A stretch of 64,000 bases of DNA from Aquanectria penicillioides (taxonomy: Eukaryota > Ascomycota > Sordariomycetes > Hypocreales > Nectriaceae), in contig PYIU01000001.1 in assembly GCA_003415625.1 (NCBI GenBank), positions 8,124,210 to 8,188,209 of the forward strand, in the 5' to 3' direction. Below the pieces are notes generated by a model, which saw nothing but the letters and a program-made list of their open reading frames with translations, made no database searches and had not been told where the DNA came from. Every line of letters starts with the position of its first letter. Positions within the stretch are counted from its first letter, which is position 1. The position numbers and the translations under genes are program-made. Below, one piece after another: positions 21,995-33,926 of this stretch.

Positions 21995-22541
21995 TGTCCA
22001 GTAAAGAGAGAGCATGTTTTGAGCCTTTAGCAAATTCTGGCAATCAGGGGCTCATGATCAACGTCTCTGGATCTGTTTGTAACTACTGTTCGTTTCGTTT
22101 CTGTCATATTCATTCAATATCTTGAAAATCTCCTGCATCTTTCGATACATCCCGATTTACAGGTGAATATGGAAGTATTTGGTACTCCGTAGTCCGAGCT
22201 CTTGGAACGAAAAGACTCCTTTGTTCTCAATGAGTACTTATGTAGAGTGTTGTTGAAGTCGTAAAGTTGCCCGGGGCCAACCAAAGGCAATGTAAGATAA
22301 AATTAATAAATAGTGAATATTTAGAGTGGAGTAACTTGGCTTTAAAACCAAAATACACGCAGTCAATAAAGGTGAAATCTTTTTTTAACAATATGCTTGA
22401 TTAAAAAGCAAACTACGACACTAATCAGGATGCAGAACCAAGCTTGTATGGAAGCAGCTCTACATAATTCACGGCTCCAGCATCGTCAAGCCAAGGGAAA
22501 TTCTATTGTAATAGCACATTGAATTACAGTCAGGCTATTAA
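21995..22541. other. Convergent intergenic region
   Basis: It lies between the 3' ends of the polygalacturonase and the patatin-like gene. A+T-rich stretches near 22290-22400 may carry polyadenylation signals for both (for example attaataaatag near 22300). No gene was seen. Confidence 0.4.
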
Positions 22542-25252
22542 TCAATAATATGAAGTCTGAGAAACATCAGATACACGAGGGATTTCCTCTCCGCTCTCTC
22601 TATAGTCAGCCCATCTTTTATATAATCTGTTACTTTTTCTCCTCTCCGGCATCGGTCCAGCCGATTTATTCCAGTCAATGCCGTCTGGTTCCACGAAATG
22701 TTTCGCAAGCTGGCTTCTATTCAGTATGTCCTCGCCAAACATGATCTCAAACTCGTTTGATTCCAGCACGAAGAACAGCTGCCTCTGCTTGGGCATTCCA
22801 AAGCCACGGCAACGGAACGTCAGGTTGATGTACATATCCAGCGTCACACTGGTCGATCCGATATTGAGTGGTCTGAGGAAGGCCGCTGGTACAGGTCGAC
22901 ACTCGATTTCGAATTTTTTAACGAAGTTTGTCGACACAAAGCTCGCCTTTGCCCTCATTTCTAGCACGGCCACCGCGGATTCGCTTTCATCTCTGCGAAA
23001 CCCGCTGTAGGGATAAAAGATAACCGACTGGATTGCAGGGAGCTTGTTGTTGTATAGGGGCCAAGTCCAATCGATGGACGACATTTTCACTGGAGGCCCA
23101 ACAGCCTTCCCGTTGATCGCGGGCGCAGTTCTATTTTGCTGAAATTCGGTTGGAGGAGTTGGGATTGTCAGTGTCGACTGAAATCTGGGCATTTGGAAAC
23201 ATTGTCGACCCCATTCTGCATCGAACCTCCTGTTGCGGTCCGATTCCGGGTCACCAAGGATGACACCAAGTTTCTTGATGGCTTCCTTAGCCTCTTGGTT
23301 GGTCATCAGGTACAAAGTTGTGTGTTCCCGCATCTTATCGATCTTGACAAGCTCGTCCAGTCCAAATTTCCCCATTGGATTGACATTGAGGCGGAAGTAC
23401 TGGTCGCTCCAGCCCAGGCCGTTCATTACGCTGGTCACAACTTGATGTGTATGCTCGCAGTTTGCCGCCACCTCGCTGCAATATCTTTCCAAACTAGCCA
23501 GGAACGCGGTTCTTGGGGAAGATTTACGCCGGAACCATCTCTTCCTGCTTCTTTCTTCCTTGGGCTGGGTTTGTTCCTCAACACCCGTACCGAGACTGAC
23601 TAAACATCCCAGTGGACGTGAACGCCAAATAGACCGGTATTCAACCAGGGCCTCGAACGATGGGTTGTTGGCGGTCGTTTCAGCGTCGCCGAATGTCATG
23701 GTCGTCTTCTCTCCTTTGAAGTCCTCCAGCTCAATATCGATGGGCAAATAAAAGTTCGGGGCAGCCAAGGTAGCTCTTGAAGCCTCCCAAACTCTAGCAG
23801 GGAACGGCCCAGGCCCCGACTGCCCAGAACTGGAAGCGTATGTTCTCATCAAATAGGGTCTGTCATTATTGGCCTGGAAGGATGTGACCACAAAGGTCCG
23901 ACAGCATCCATTCATGTCCCCAGGCGGTTCCAGCAAGACCATTTCTGGATCCTCCTGTGGCTCTTGCTTGTCTTGTTTTGAGTCCTTGCCATACTTGGCG
24001 TCTTTGATCACCTCTTTTAACTTGTTCTCTAGTTTCGAGTGATCATATTTAGCTTTCGGCTTTTTGCTCTTGCATGAAAATATCTCGCTCGAAAGTTCAG
24101 AATATTTTTCAATTGCTTCTTGCACGGTCTAGTATATACGTAGTCAGCTTTACGTCTAGCTTTGGAATGGAATGGAATCAACCCACATATTGCAGCCTGC
24201 CTAGCATTATGGCGATTAAACCCCCAGTGCCAGTGCCACATATGAGATCGAAGTAATTACACGGCTTATAATACTCTGGGTCTTTCTTTTGACTCCCGTT
24301 CGCTCTACATGACGTTAACAAGATATGCGATGACCGGAATTCGAAACATTACTTACTCTGACCGCCGTTCGTCCACCCTTTCGATCTCTCGCATTAGCTC
24401 TTTCAGCATATACAAAGTCGAAATGCCTCGAACACCGCCGCTATCCAAGGATAGAATCTTGCCGGGGGAGGTTTCGTCACGTGTAAGCTCGTCCTGTACA
24501 GAAGCTTCAAGCTTCCCTTCGAGAGGTGCTTCTCCTGCCTCTGGTTCTGCTTTCCAATGCCCTTGTGGAGGCTGTTTTGGCCCCTTTGCTTCCTGGTTGG
24601 CCATCTGGGATTGGTCTGTCTTGGGCCGCTCTCCCCTTTCAAGACGTCTCCACTTCCTGAGTGTGATCTTACGAACACTATAGGCATAGATGAAGTCGCT
24701 GCTACCCCCAGACATCATGGCCTGTCCAGTCTTTGAGCTTAGGCTTTCTAGCCCGGCAACCGACATCCCCACCGGTATCCCGCCACCTATACTCACCCCA
24801 GTTCCGGCTTCAGCGGTATTTGATCGCGTAGTAGCCTGCTGTACTCCACGCGCGATATGCAGTCCGGTGACCATGTACACAGATCGTGAGAAAGGGCTCG
24901 CCTCGAGGTACCTCTGCACCTTTGGCGCACCGGCTGCTTGGATAATGTAGTCGGTCCGCGGGAGGAAGTAGACGGTTTCCAACATCTTGGACTTGAACTC
25001 CGTTTTGGCATCCTGATTTCCGATTCCGGCTAACCCATTGACTTGCAAGAATTGGTTGTAGCTACTCCGAAAGCCGCTTGTTCGGTTTGTGAAAATATCT
25101 TTGTGTGGAATTGAGGCAATGTCATCAGGGCGGTTGAGAATCGAGAATGGGTCAGCTGGACGCTTGAGAATAGAGCCAAGCTCGAGAGGTCCATCTGGAG
25201 GCGGAAGAATGGAAATGGCTCGTACAAGGAAGTACGCTTGCTTAGATTCCAT
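22542..25252 (-). CDS. Patatin-like phospholipase family protein, nucleophile Ser replaced by Gly
   Basis: Exons (minus strand) 25252-24357, 24292-24187 and 24128-22542 give 862 residues; introns are 64 and 58 bp with good branch sites. Residues 1 to about 200 form a domain I do not name, with KxVYMVTGLHIARGV-like wording found in many ascomycete proteins of unknown function. Then comes a charged linker and a patatin domain: ILSLDSGGVRGIST (glycine-rich oxyanion loop) and YFDLICGTGTGGLIAIMLGRL, where the GXSXG elbow should read GTSTG. Gly320 (codon 24229-24231, GGC) replaces the catalytic serine (AGC), one transition away. The Asp region (GDAETTANNP) and the LVSLGTG strand remain. The protein is therefore probably not a lipase, unless the base is an error. 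The C-terminal ~250 residues are again of unknown fold. Confidence 0.82.
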
Positions 25253-26586
25253 CTTCCTCAAACTATTGCTAGGGTGGCAAATGATTAAAAACCCACAATA
25301 TTATGCAATACGCTATTCTAACCAACATTAGGCTGTGGTTGACTATATCAGGGAACACTATCGACCACATACCTGATGGGATCCAGACAACTCCTGTCCA
25401 GGAAATTGGTTGGATGTTGGACTCCAGAATTGGTCCAACCACGAGCGATTTGAAGGCTCGAATGTTGATCTAGTAAAGGTCATTAGTAGAGCAGCTGGAT
25501 CACTTGGTTGCGGTTCGTCACTGATAACGGGGGCAAATATAAATACGCTGGCGATTCCAGGCGGCTACGTTTCAGTATGTCGGACCACTGTAATGTCAAT
25601 CTGGCGTTGTCAGTATGGGCTGTTACTGGTCGCTCTCGTCAGCCTCTGCTCGAACCTGCAGGGACAACAAACAAACTGCAGGGTTTCATGCAGGCGGTCA
25701 ACCTGGCAGAGGTTCATTCGTCAATGCTTGATGTAACTGCATATTCTCAAACATGTCGTTTTTCGCTTCTAAGGAGGATAGGGCGCTGCTCTCTCATTGA
25801 GTTGTCCAGTGGGGTAATATAAGGAATGTTATTAACAGGTTCATCCCTCCTTCTCAACTCATAGCTGTAATATTTTGCTGTGCCATGTCATCACTTCACG
25901 AACATATGCAACAGTTCGGCCAGAAGAATTTTCATCGATGTGGCACTTTTTACTCTAAATTAATTGAGATTAAATAGTAAGAGTAAGAAAATCGTCAATT
26001 TTTTTTTTTTTTTTTACTCTCTGTGTTGGTTATCATGAATCGAGGGGACACTGAAGTGACAAGCTCCATAGGACCCTTGGGAAAATTTTGACACAGCGAT
26101 CCCTCACCGCTCGACCGTCTATTGATATCCTGGTGTGCTAGCCTAAAGTGGCGGATATCGCAGCGGTGTGGCTGTGCGACTACCCTATCCCAAGATTCTG
26201 CCATTTGATCTTAATCTTTTATGTTTTTTACTCATTATTTTTATTGCAGTCTGTTTAGTGCGTAATTGATAATGGAATGTGTTGATATATCCGAGGAGGT
26301 AGGGATGTAAAAGAAAGCGTTGCCGTCTACCAACAATCAATTCGGTTGCAATTACTGCGGAAGACGTGAACTGCAATAAGGTGAGACTCTGTCATTGATT
26401 GATGGGATTACACATGATAGACGAAAATAGTATTCTAATCCAAGATTTTTTTGCTAATAAACGGAGTAAAGACCTAAACGAACTTCCAATGATTCAAGCA
26501 AAATGGGTGGCCGTAGAGCATGAATTAATTATGTTGTATTATAGAGAACCTGGCCAGAATTCGGCTCAATGTTAACCAAGCCACCC
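25253..26586. other. Intergenic region upstream of the patatin-like gene
   Basis: A 19-T homopolymer lies near 26000. Open frames at 25410-25822 on the plus strand have no family resemblance. I see no RNA gene or inverted repeat. Confidence 0.4.
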
Positions 26587-27297
26587 CTAGTTTTGAGCAT
26601 CATTAGCTTTAATCAGGAGATCAGCGAGGGTTGGACTCATGGCCTGCTCAAAAGTCTCCTTCCATTGTGGGCAAGGTACGGCCTCAGCATTAATCGTTCG
26701 ACCCAGCAGCTCACTCGGCGCGGTCGCCACATCGTTGACATTATACCTACACGGTGCCTCTGCATGTACAATCTGCACATCTTTCTCACTAGCGGGCCGT
26801 AGCAAGAGGTCTGCAGCAATCGAACAAAGGTCTGGCGCTGAAATCGTGGGGAATTGCATATCGACTGGGTCGTGAAGGCTTGGCAGGGTTCCAGACGCTA
26901 TAGCTGCTAGGATAGCACGCCCCCATCCTTGCAAATGTTCGGCCGACCGTAGGAACACCTTATGGCCGTCAAGCTGGCTGTGCCGCTCCTTAAATGTGCG
27001 GCACATCGCTGGCATCCCGATGTCCTGGATAATGTGAGCACCGAAGTCGGAAATCGCGAACACTCGTTGAGGGTGTGTGCCCTCAAGCGCCTGAGCAAGG
27101 CTTTCAATTCCTTTCCACATTTCTAAGGCTGGATTCTCCGCCTCCGGTGCCGGCAGAAGGATGATTTGAACGATATCCGCATCGCCAAATGCCTTGGCGA
27201 GGGCGTCTGAATCCTGGAGGTCGGCTAGAGCAATCTCGCATCCAATCTCACTTAGCCGCGCAGCCTTTGATACATCGCGTAGAATCGCGCTGACTGA
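26587..27297 (-). pseudogene. 5'-truncated NmrA/isoflavone-reductase-like gene
   Basis: About 235 codons are open on the minus strand. They read as the C-terminal four fifths of an atypical SDR (NmrA-like): SAILRDVSKAARLSEIGCEIALADL (second strand and helix), DADIVQIILLPAP, and a plausible C-terminus. The glycine motif that should start about 30 residues earlier (GxxGxxG) is missing: a TGA lies just upstream, and I could not find an exon carrying the motif within several hundred bases. The remnant has no nucleotide-binding loop, so it is most likely dead. An undetected first exon further upstream is the alternative. Confidence 0.6.
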
Positions 27298-28220
27298 ACT
27301 GAAACATAGTTTGAGGTCTCAGACATCCCAAGCTGTATGCTTCTGATTAGGACAGTCACTCGGGAAGATTTTGCTTCGTTAATTTATACCTATGTCCTGT
27401 GAAGCAACACATCTCCGCTTTCGAATCCTACTTTGTTTACAGCCGATGTGTGCCACAAGGGTATGGGGTCAAGACGTCGCCTAAATCCGACCGGTTCCCT
27501 ACCGACACTTGCTTCTCGCCACTATGACGATGCCTGAAGTGAGAGTCGACCCGCACAGACACGACAAAGAATTAGCTTAGCGAATCATATTGCGAGGTCA
27601 CGTCACCCTACGGTATCCATTTTGAATTTCGCTATGTGCCCAATTTGCGACAGCATCCAAGCTACGCTTGGCCTTGACTGATGTTTTCACCCTTGATCAA
27701 GGTAGCTTGTAAGTTAATTGACAAGTTGCACTATACCACACTTCGACGCTCCCATATCTGGAGAGTCGTAGTGAAATGAAGCATAGAATGATGCAGGAGG
27801 ACATCAAGACACGCGCATTACCGGAGCTACGGCAAATCCTATTATGTATTATGTTCAAGTTTTGGTTCTCCTCTGCCTTTGCAGATGAAGAATCGTGCCA
27901 GGATTTGTTAAGAAATGGGAAATGGTACTAAAATAGGTGGTACTGGTCCTTTACACGATCTGGAGCTGATGGCGCCTCGGCTTTCAACTAGTCGGCCGGA
28001 TTTGCCCGACATAAACAACAGTGGTCACGCATAGATCCGAGATCAGCCACAGCATCGACAGCTGAATGGAGACTATGCAGGAAGCACTATGTTTCGACAT
28101 AAATTTGGTGATGGGGACTGGTTGCACGCAGATATCTCGCGCAATATTCGACTCTGTCTTTGACTGCTACGGCCATCGACTTTTACATACCCCTCATTGC
28201 GTGTACTTGAACAGGTCATC
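27298..28220. other. Intergenic region upstream of the amidohydrolase
   Basis: No supportable gene on either strand. It separates the NmrA relic from the intact metabolic block and presumably contains the amidohydrolase promoter. Confidence 0.4.
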
Positions 28221-29615
28221 ATGACTCCATTCACGATACATACATCATCTCTGTTTGATCCCAAAATTAAGAAAACCCGTCACAATGTTTCAATTACCGT
28301 CAGCCCTGATACCGGGCTTATTGTCAGAGTCTTTGAACGTAATGCTGACCAACAGCCTTTTTCAAAGTTGTTCCAGGACGGCGATATTGACCTTCGGGGA
28401 AAATATGTGATGCCTGGGCTAGTGGATGCACATACTCACGTGTTTTTGCACTCGTATGAGTAAGTGACAACATATCAACTCGCATTGACAATACTTTAGT
28501 TAACGTGAGAAGTGAGGCAGGCGCTCTTGTGCAGAAACGGGACGAAAGTATGGCGGAAAGAGTGGTTCGTGGCGTGAATCACTGCCGAACTGCACTACTT
28601 GCTGGCTATACAACCTATCGGTTTGTTTCCATACTTCTAGGTGTGATCCAACTTCTCACTTGTTTGCAGAGATCTGGGGTCAGAAGGTATGCAAGAGTTT
28701 GATGCGAACCTTCGCGATGCCATTGCTAGAGGTTTAACTCCGGGGCCACGATTGTTTGTTGCAACAAAGGTAATCGCCAGCACCGGCTCTTTCGAGCCTC
28801 GCACCGAAAATTGTGCTGGCGGGCACTGTCTTCCAGCAGGTGCAGATGCTGTTGACGGCGTAGAGCAGTGTCGACAAGCGGTGCGTCGACGCATTGCAGC
28901 TGGAGCAGATACCATCAAGTTCTTCGCCGATTATAGGCGACGAATTATGCGATCACCACCGGCACAGCAACATCCTTACATCCCTAGTGTTCTGCATCCT
29001 CCCCAAGAACCGAACCCTGATTATATGGTCTTTTCTCAAGAAGAAATGAATATGATCGTAAAAGAGGCAGCACTGGCACGTGCACCCGTGTCTGCACATT
29101 GTTGTACCCTCCAGGGTGCGCTGGCAGCCATCGAAGCTGGCGTTAACACCCTCGAGCATGCTTATTTCACTACAGATGAGATGTTCAAGAAGATGGTGGA
29201 CAAGAATGTCATTCTCGTTCCGACTTTGGCAGTTGCAGAGAGACTCCATGCTCGTCGATTCGACGAGATTCTCAAACAAGTGAAGCGAGCACATGAAGTT
29301 GGTGTTCGCCTTGCATGTGGCGGCGATACTGGCACGTACCCACATGGAGAAAATGCCAGGGAGCTTGAACTTATGATTGAAGCCGGTATACCAGTGTCAG
29401 ATGTACTGGAGTCATGCACAGTGGGTGGCTGGGAAGCCTGTGGTGGCGATCTCTCTGGGCGACGATTTGGATGGTTTGATGAGGGATTGCAAGCAGATAT
29501 CATTGCTTTGGACGAAAGTCCTGAAGAAAACCAATTGGTATTTAGATCTGTAAGTTTTGTCATGAAAGATGCAACGATTTGGAAGGCAAGTGGGAAGGCA
29601 TGTAATATGTACTAG
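28221..29615 (+). CDS. Metal-dependent amidohydrolase (imidazolonepropionase/prolidase-like)
   Basis: Three exons (28221-28459, 28510-28620, 28670-29615; introns 50 and 49 bp) give 431 residues. Metal-ligand motifs of the amidohydrolase superfamily appear in order: DAHTH early in the TIM barrel, a conserved Lys in AGADTIKFFAD, AHCC, EHAYF and the catalytic Asp in GGDTGTYPHG. It should hydrolyse an amide or cyclic amide/ester bond with a binuclear metal centre. The same superfamily branch includes fungal ochratoxinase-like and Xaa-Pro dipeptidase-like enzymes, but the substrate cannot be assigned. Its end faces the end of the CYP504 gene (345-bp gap). It has no signal peptide, so it is probably cytosolic. 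Confidence 0.87.
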
Positions 29616-29960
29616 TTGACCAAGCCTTGGACTTGCCAGTAAACTTTTCGGCCGTTTATGCCGTCAGGATCGTTTTTCGAAAATTGGTCAATACATATAC
29701 GCAAGAGGAGTGTTGAAATCAATATTCACACCTACTTAGACCCGTATTCAGTGAAGTCCGAAAAAGAATTCTCAAATACTCAATAAGTCTAACGTTCATT
29801 CTGCTAACCAACAAACCATTTTACAATCCTTGGCTCAGCCTAGCATCGGCGATACATTTTTGGACAAGATAAATAGACACTTTTCATGAAATCTAGCTAG
29901 CTATGCTGTACCCATCTATGTTGTTCCCATCCTTATGGATCATGGTTCGTACGTGGCGGC
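29616..29960. other. Convergent gap between amidohydrolase and CYP504
   Basis: Nothing but 3' flanking sequence of both genes was seen. Confidence 0.4.
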
Positions 29961-31814
29961 TCATCGTACTAAAGCCTCGGCGTTCTCCCCGGTCATCAAA
30001 TCAGAAAGCTCAATCTCCGATTGGGTCAAGCATCGATTCAAGCTTGCCTCATCCCTCGCTGTTAGCCTGACTTTGAATTGCGATGGGATCGCATTTGAAG
30101 CCGCTGGATCAGTTTTGTAGTTGATGTAGTGAGTGTTGCATGGCATTTCTTTGCTCTCGTTTATTTTGAACGAAACTATCACTCGTACGAACATGCCATA
30201 AAGTACCCTGTTGGAGAAGTTTACGGCAGTGCATTGGCGCGCACCAGCACCAAACGAAAAATGATAGGGCGGAGGAACATTATGTTTGCTCCTTATCCAT
30301 CGACTTGGATTGAACGTATCTGCATCGGGACCGTAGGTGGCTTTGTCTGGGCTAAAAGTTAAACCGAGAATACATTTGGACATTTGCTGTGCAACTTACC
30401 AAAGTTGGTGGCTTGAGTATTGACATAAACCAGAACACCCTTTGGGATGGTGGAGCCTTGGTATTGGAATTCTTTGTAGACTTGTCGAGCTGGCAGTAGC
30501 TTTAAAGGTGGGTAGAATCGCAACGCCTCCTTGACTAAGGCACTAATATAAGCGCATTTCTCTTCGACAAGGCAAAGCTCGAACGCCTGCTCGGGTGTTT
30601 CGTAGACGCTCATGATGTTCTCATATGCCCATTTCTGTATATCCTGTCCCTCTGGCGTCGACAGCATGCCAACAGTGATAATGGCAGTTGAGAAGATCGT
30701 TTCAAAGCCACCAGACATCAAGCCACCGAGAATAGTTCTTACGTCGACTATCGAGATGTTAGAGACAGAATTGACCTAGTAAAGCCTATTTCATTATCAT
30801 ACGCTGTGTTAAGCCCTCCTTCTCGTCTTCGAGGAGCATTTCTGCCACACATTTTTTGTCGGCAGGCCGGAATTTCTTCAGTCCATCGCGGATATTATCC
30901 AACATGGTAGCTAACCACTTATCCCGCCGTGTACGAACTTCCATGGCCGTGGCTGTTCGACCACTGCTGCCTACATACCTCAGGTGAGGGATAAAGTCTT
31001 GGGCGTTGGAATTTGTTGATCGAAAGCTACATTTGGTAAATTACCATCCTCTCAAATCAAAGTATGATGGGCTATTACCTAGCTATTGTCTGAGCATCTT
31101 GGAGAATTTGTAGCAACAACGGATTGTCAACTGAGGAAAATCGAGTGCCGTAGCAGAATGTGATCATTATGTTTAAAGCGAGCCGCTTCAAGTAAATGTG
31201 AGGAGCAATTTCGGTAGCTCCTTTGTCACTATCGTAATAGAGATTGGAAACCACCGCACATGTCTCCAAGTCCAGCATGTTTCGCATTTTCTGGATGGTG
31301 GGGCCTGTCGTAAATGACCCAACAACGCGCCTTTGTTTCTTGGTCCTCTCATCCCAAGGGCTGGTTCCAATCGTAGCCGCTTGATTCAACATGTCAACCC
31401 TCAGCTTAGATTTTTGCGAGGGGCATGATACGCACCGGAAGTTTTTGATACGATGCCGTGAAACGTGTAAAACCATGGCCGATCTATCGTAGCAGATTGG
31501 TTCTTAATCATCCACTCCCGAGCCGATTCAAAAGAGTTGAGGATAATGGCTCGCCTCTGGCCCATCCTAATTTGGAAAACTGGCCATCCGTACTTAGCGG
31601 CCCAATTCTCTGCAGTTGTGGCATGATCATTTCCAAGCGCGTATAAATGCCCAGCAAGAAACTCTCCTCCTGGTATCTCAGGAATGCCGCGAATCTTGGG
31701 GTAATCAACATAGAAAGCAAAGAGGTATACAAGGAGCAGAATAGAGCCTGCGGCAGTGAGAAGGCCAGCGTAGACTAACATTGTTGGCCAATAAGAGACG
31801 GAAATAAGACCCAT
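29961..31814 (-). CDS. Cytochrome P450, CYP504-like (phenylacetate hydroxylase type)
   Basis: Five exons (minus strand: 31814-31436, 31379-31079, 31026-30803, 30747-30400, 30346-29961) with introns of 52-56 bp join in phase to 545 residues. Features: a hydrophobic anchor (about residues 10-35), KIRGIPEIPGG, IDRPWFYTFHGIVS, the SGGFETI I-helix segment (the CYP504 replacement of the usual AGxxT), the EALR of the EXXR motif, and an intact heme loop FGAGARQC with Cys456. This wording is that of fungal CYP504 enzymes, which 2-hydroxylate phenylacetate (PhacA) or hydroxylate its 3/4-hydroxy derivatives (PhacB), the first step toward homogentisate. The exact substrate may have drifted. It is divergent from the SDR at 32190 and lies 2.1 kb from a penicillin-acyltransferase-like gene. 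Confidence 0.9.
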
Positions 31815-32189
31815 AGTGTGAAATTTTGACGCTTGACCTCAAGCAGCCTGATGTGTGAACATGTAAGTGCAAGGTAAGAGCGTTATATCTCCGGGTGATC
31901 AACCAGCGATGTATTATGGCCTACATATTCGGATCAACAATGTGGAGCCTTGAGAATCCGCTAAGAGGCCCTCGCAGTCGGCCTAGAGCGAAAGTGTGGA
32001 GAGTCAAGCATGGGCGGGTCCATGCGATCGGCGGATCGCGATGTTCACTTCCAACATAACGGAGAGATGCGACACTTTCTGGTAGCCAATTAAGACCCGC
32101 CGCAAATCGCCGACGCACGAAAGATGAGTACACAAATAACTGCGAGGTACTGTTCCTGTTTATTGATTCTCATGAAGTTATTCGCAAAA
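31815..32189. promoter_or_regulatory. Divergent promoter, CYP504 / SDR
   Basis: The two genes face away from each other across 375 bp, so a shared control region is likely. No named regulatory motif stands out. Confidence 0.5.
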
Positions 32190-33242
32190 ATGGAAAGTCA
32201 TTTGCAAATAAGTCAGCTATTCAGCATCGCTGGTCGATGGGTTGCCATCACGGGCGCAGGTAAGACCGTCCTGTTCAAGTCCATTTTTTCAGACAATAGC
32301 ATTTGACATGAATTGATTGACATAATATAGCATCCGGGATCGGCCGCATGCTAGCCCGCGGCTGCACGGCAAACGGTGCACATACAATTTTAATAGACAT
32401 CAACGAAGACTCCTTGGTGTCTACAAAGAAAGAGCTCCAAGATCTAATCAATTCTCTGCCGGGAGCTGAAAAGACTGAGATTTTCACGTATGAATGGCTC
32501 AAGTGGCGTAGAAAAGACATCAGCTGACAATGGATAGAATATGCGGTGATCTTTCGAAGGAAGAAGGAGTTGATGCCGTGGTTGAGAAGGTTAAGTCTAT
32601 GCGAACATCGCTTGACGCCTTGTTCCATTGTGCTGGCATCCGCTACATGAATAAAATAGCTTATAAACCAGGTGAAGGCTTGTCTAGGCTAGAAGCTGCA
32701 ACTTTATCTGCACCTTACCAGGGCTGGGAGCACACTTTTCGGTTAAATGTTCTCGCCCCATACTATCTGACGGCCGGCTTGATCACTCTTTTGGGAGAGG
32801 CAGCTTCACAAGGAGAAGGCAGGGGCAGCGTTGTGCTATTCAGCAGTCCGGCTAGCGTTCACAACAACCAATTTGTCCCTACCTATCAGACTTCCAAGGC
32901 GGCTGTAGATCACCTGGTTAGGATAATGGCTGCAGAGTTCGCAGACTTTTATAGTAAGAATGGCCCCAATTCTAACCCTATCCTAGCTAATAGTTGTCTA
33001 CAGTTCGTGTCAATGCTATGTCCCCAGGGATTGTGCCCTCGGGCATGACTCCTGATGACGGCAAATCAAACCTCAGGTTGGCTAGTGAAACACCCGCAAA
33101 GCGACCAGGTAATGAGTCAGATATGGTGGGTTGCGCCTTATGGCTTATTAGCAAAGCGGGCTCCTTCATGGACGGCAAGGTTATCCGAAATGAGGGTGGT
33201 CGATTGCTCGTCCTAAAAGGAGTTACGTCGAATGCCGATTAA
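32190..33242 (+). CDS. Short-chain dehydrogenase/reductase
   Basis: Four exons (32190-32259, 32331-32487, 32538-32953, 33004-33242; introns 71, 50 and 50 bp) give 293 residues. The splices restore TGAASGIG (residues about 22-29). Further SDR hallmarks are LFHCAGIR, a Ser in FSSPAS and the active-site Tyr-Lys in YQTSKAA, then VNAMSPGIV and GKVIRNEGGR near the end. The IDINED wording after strand 2 suggests NAD(H). It oxidises or reduces an alcohol/ketone. Its position, divergent from the CYP504 P450, makes it a candidate for the next oxidation step. The upstream in-frame ATG at about 32124 is rejected because it would add an unrelated leader. Confidence 0.87.
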
Positions 33243-33926
33243 GGGCTAGATCAGAATTTAGATTAATATGCTTCTCATCAACTTTGGGTGTGAAATAGTG
33301 GAATATACTTGCATGAGCGATTTGACAACAGCGACCCAAGAAGTCTTTGCGCAGCACATGGCGTCATAGTTCCCAGCCTGCAATCAATAATTGCACATTT
33401 CACGGAACACAATGTTCGACGTGGTTAGGGTTTCAGAAGACAGTTGTCTAAGCGTATAGCGTATGATTCCATGAAACCCCATTTTCGCAATTTAACTCCC
33501 AATAAAATCCAGTAACTCTTTTCAAAAATTGCCCTGTTTTGTTTTTTCTAGGGGTGGAGAGGAGGATTTCGTGGTTATCTCAACTTCGCTCTCCTCTGCG
33601 CCCGAAACGCCTGGTACGGTACAAACAGAAGTTAACTCCGATAAACCTTACTAGGCAAATGTGTGATGCGCCAATTTATCCTTACCCACTTTAGTGTTAG
33701 AAATGAAATAAGGTATAGATGGAAGATCTACACCGGTGTTTACCGTTAGCGTAGATGAAATTATCGCTCGAAGCCGAAAACTGTGAACAACCTCCCACAT
33801 CCCTACACCCCCTATATATTCACCATGAGCTGTTCATTTTTTCTCCAGAATCTCCATTGAGTTCCAATACATATATATTATAAATACACACGAATCCGGC
33901 ACTTAGTAGTCCCATCTTTCACAATC
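33243..33926. promoter_or_regulatory. Promoter region of the acyltransferase-like gene
   Basis: A TATA box (tataaata, 33879-33886) lies 41 bp before ATG 33927, preceded by a pyrimidine-rich stretch. No other gene was seen. Confidence 0.5.

Noticed and set aside
25410..25822. Overlapping ~105-codon frames in the patatin upstream region
   Set aside because: They overlap in different frames and look random; no splice site improves either.
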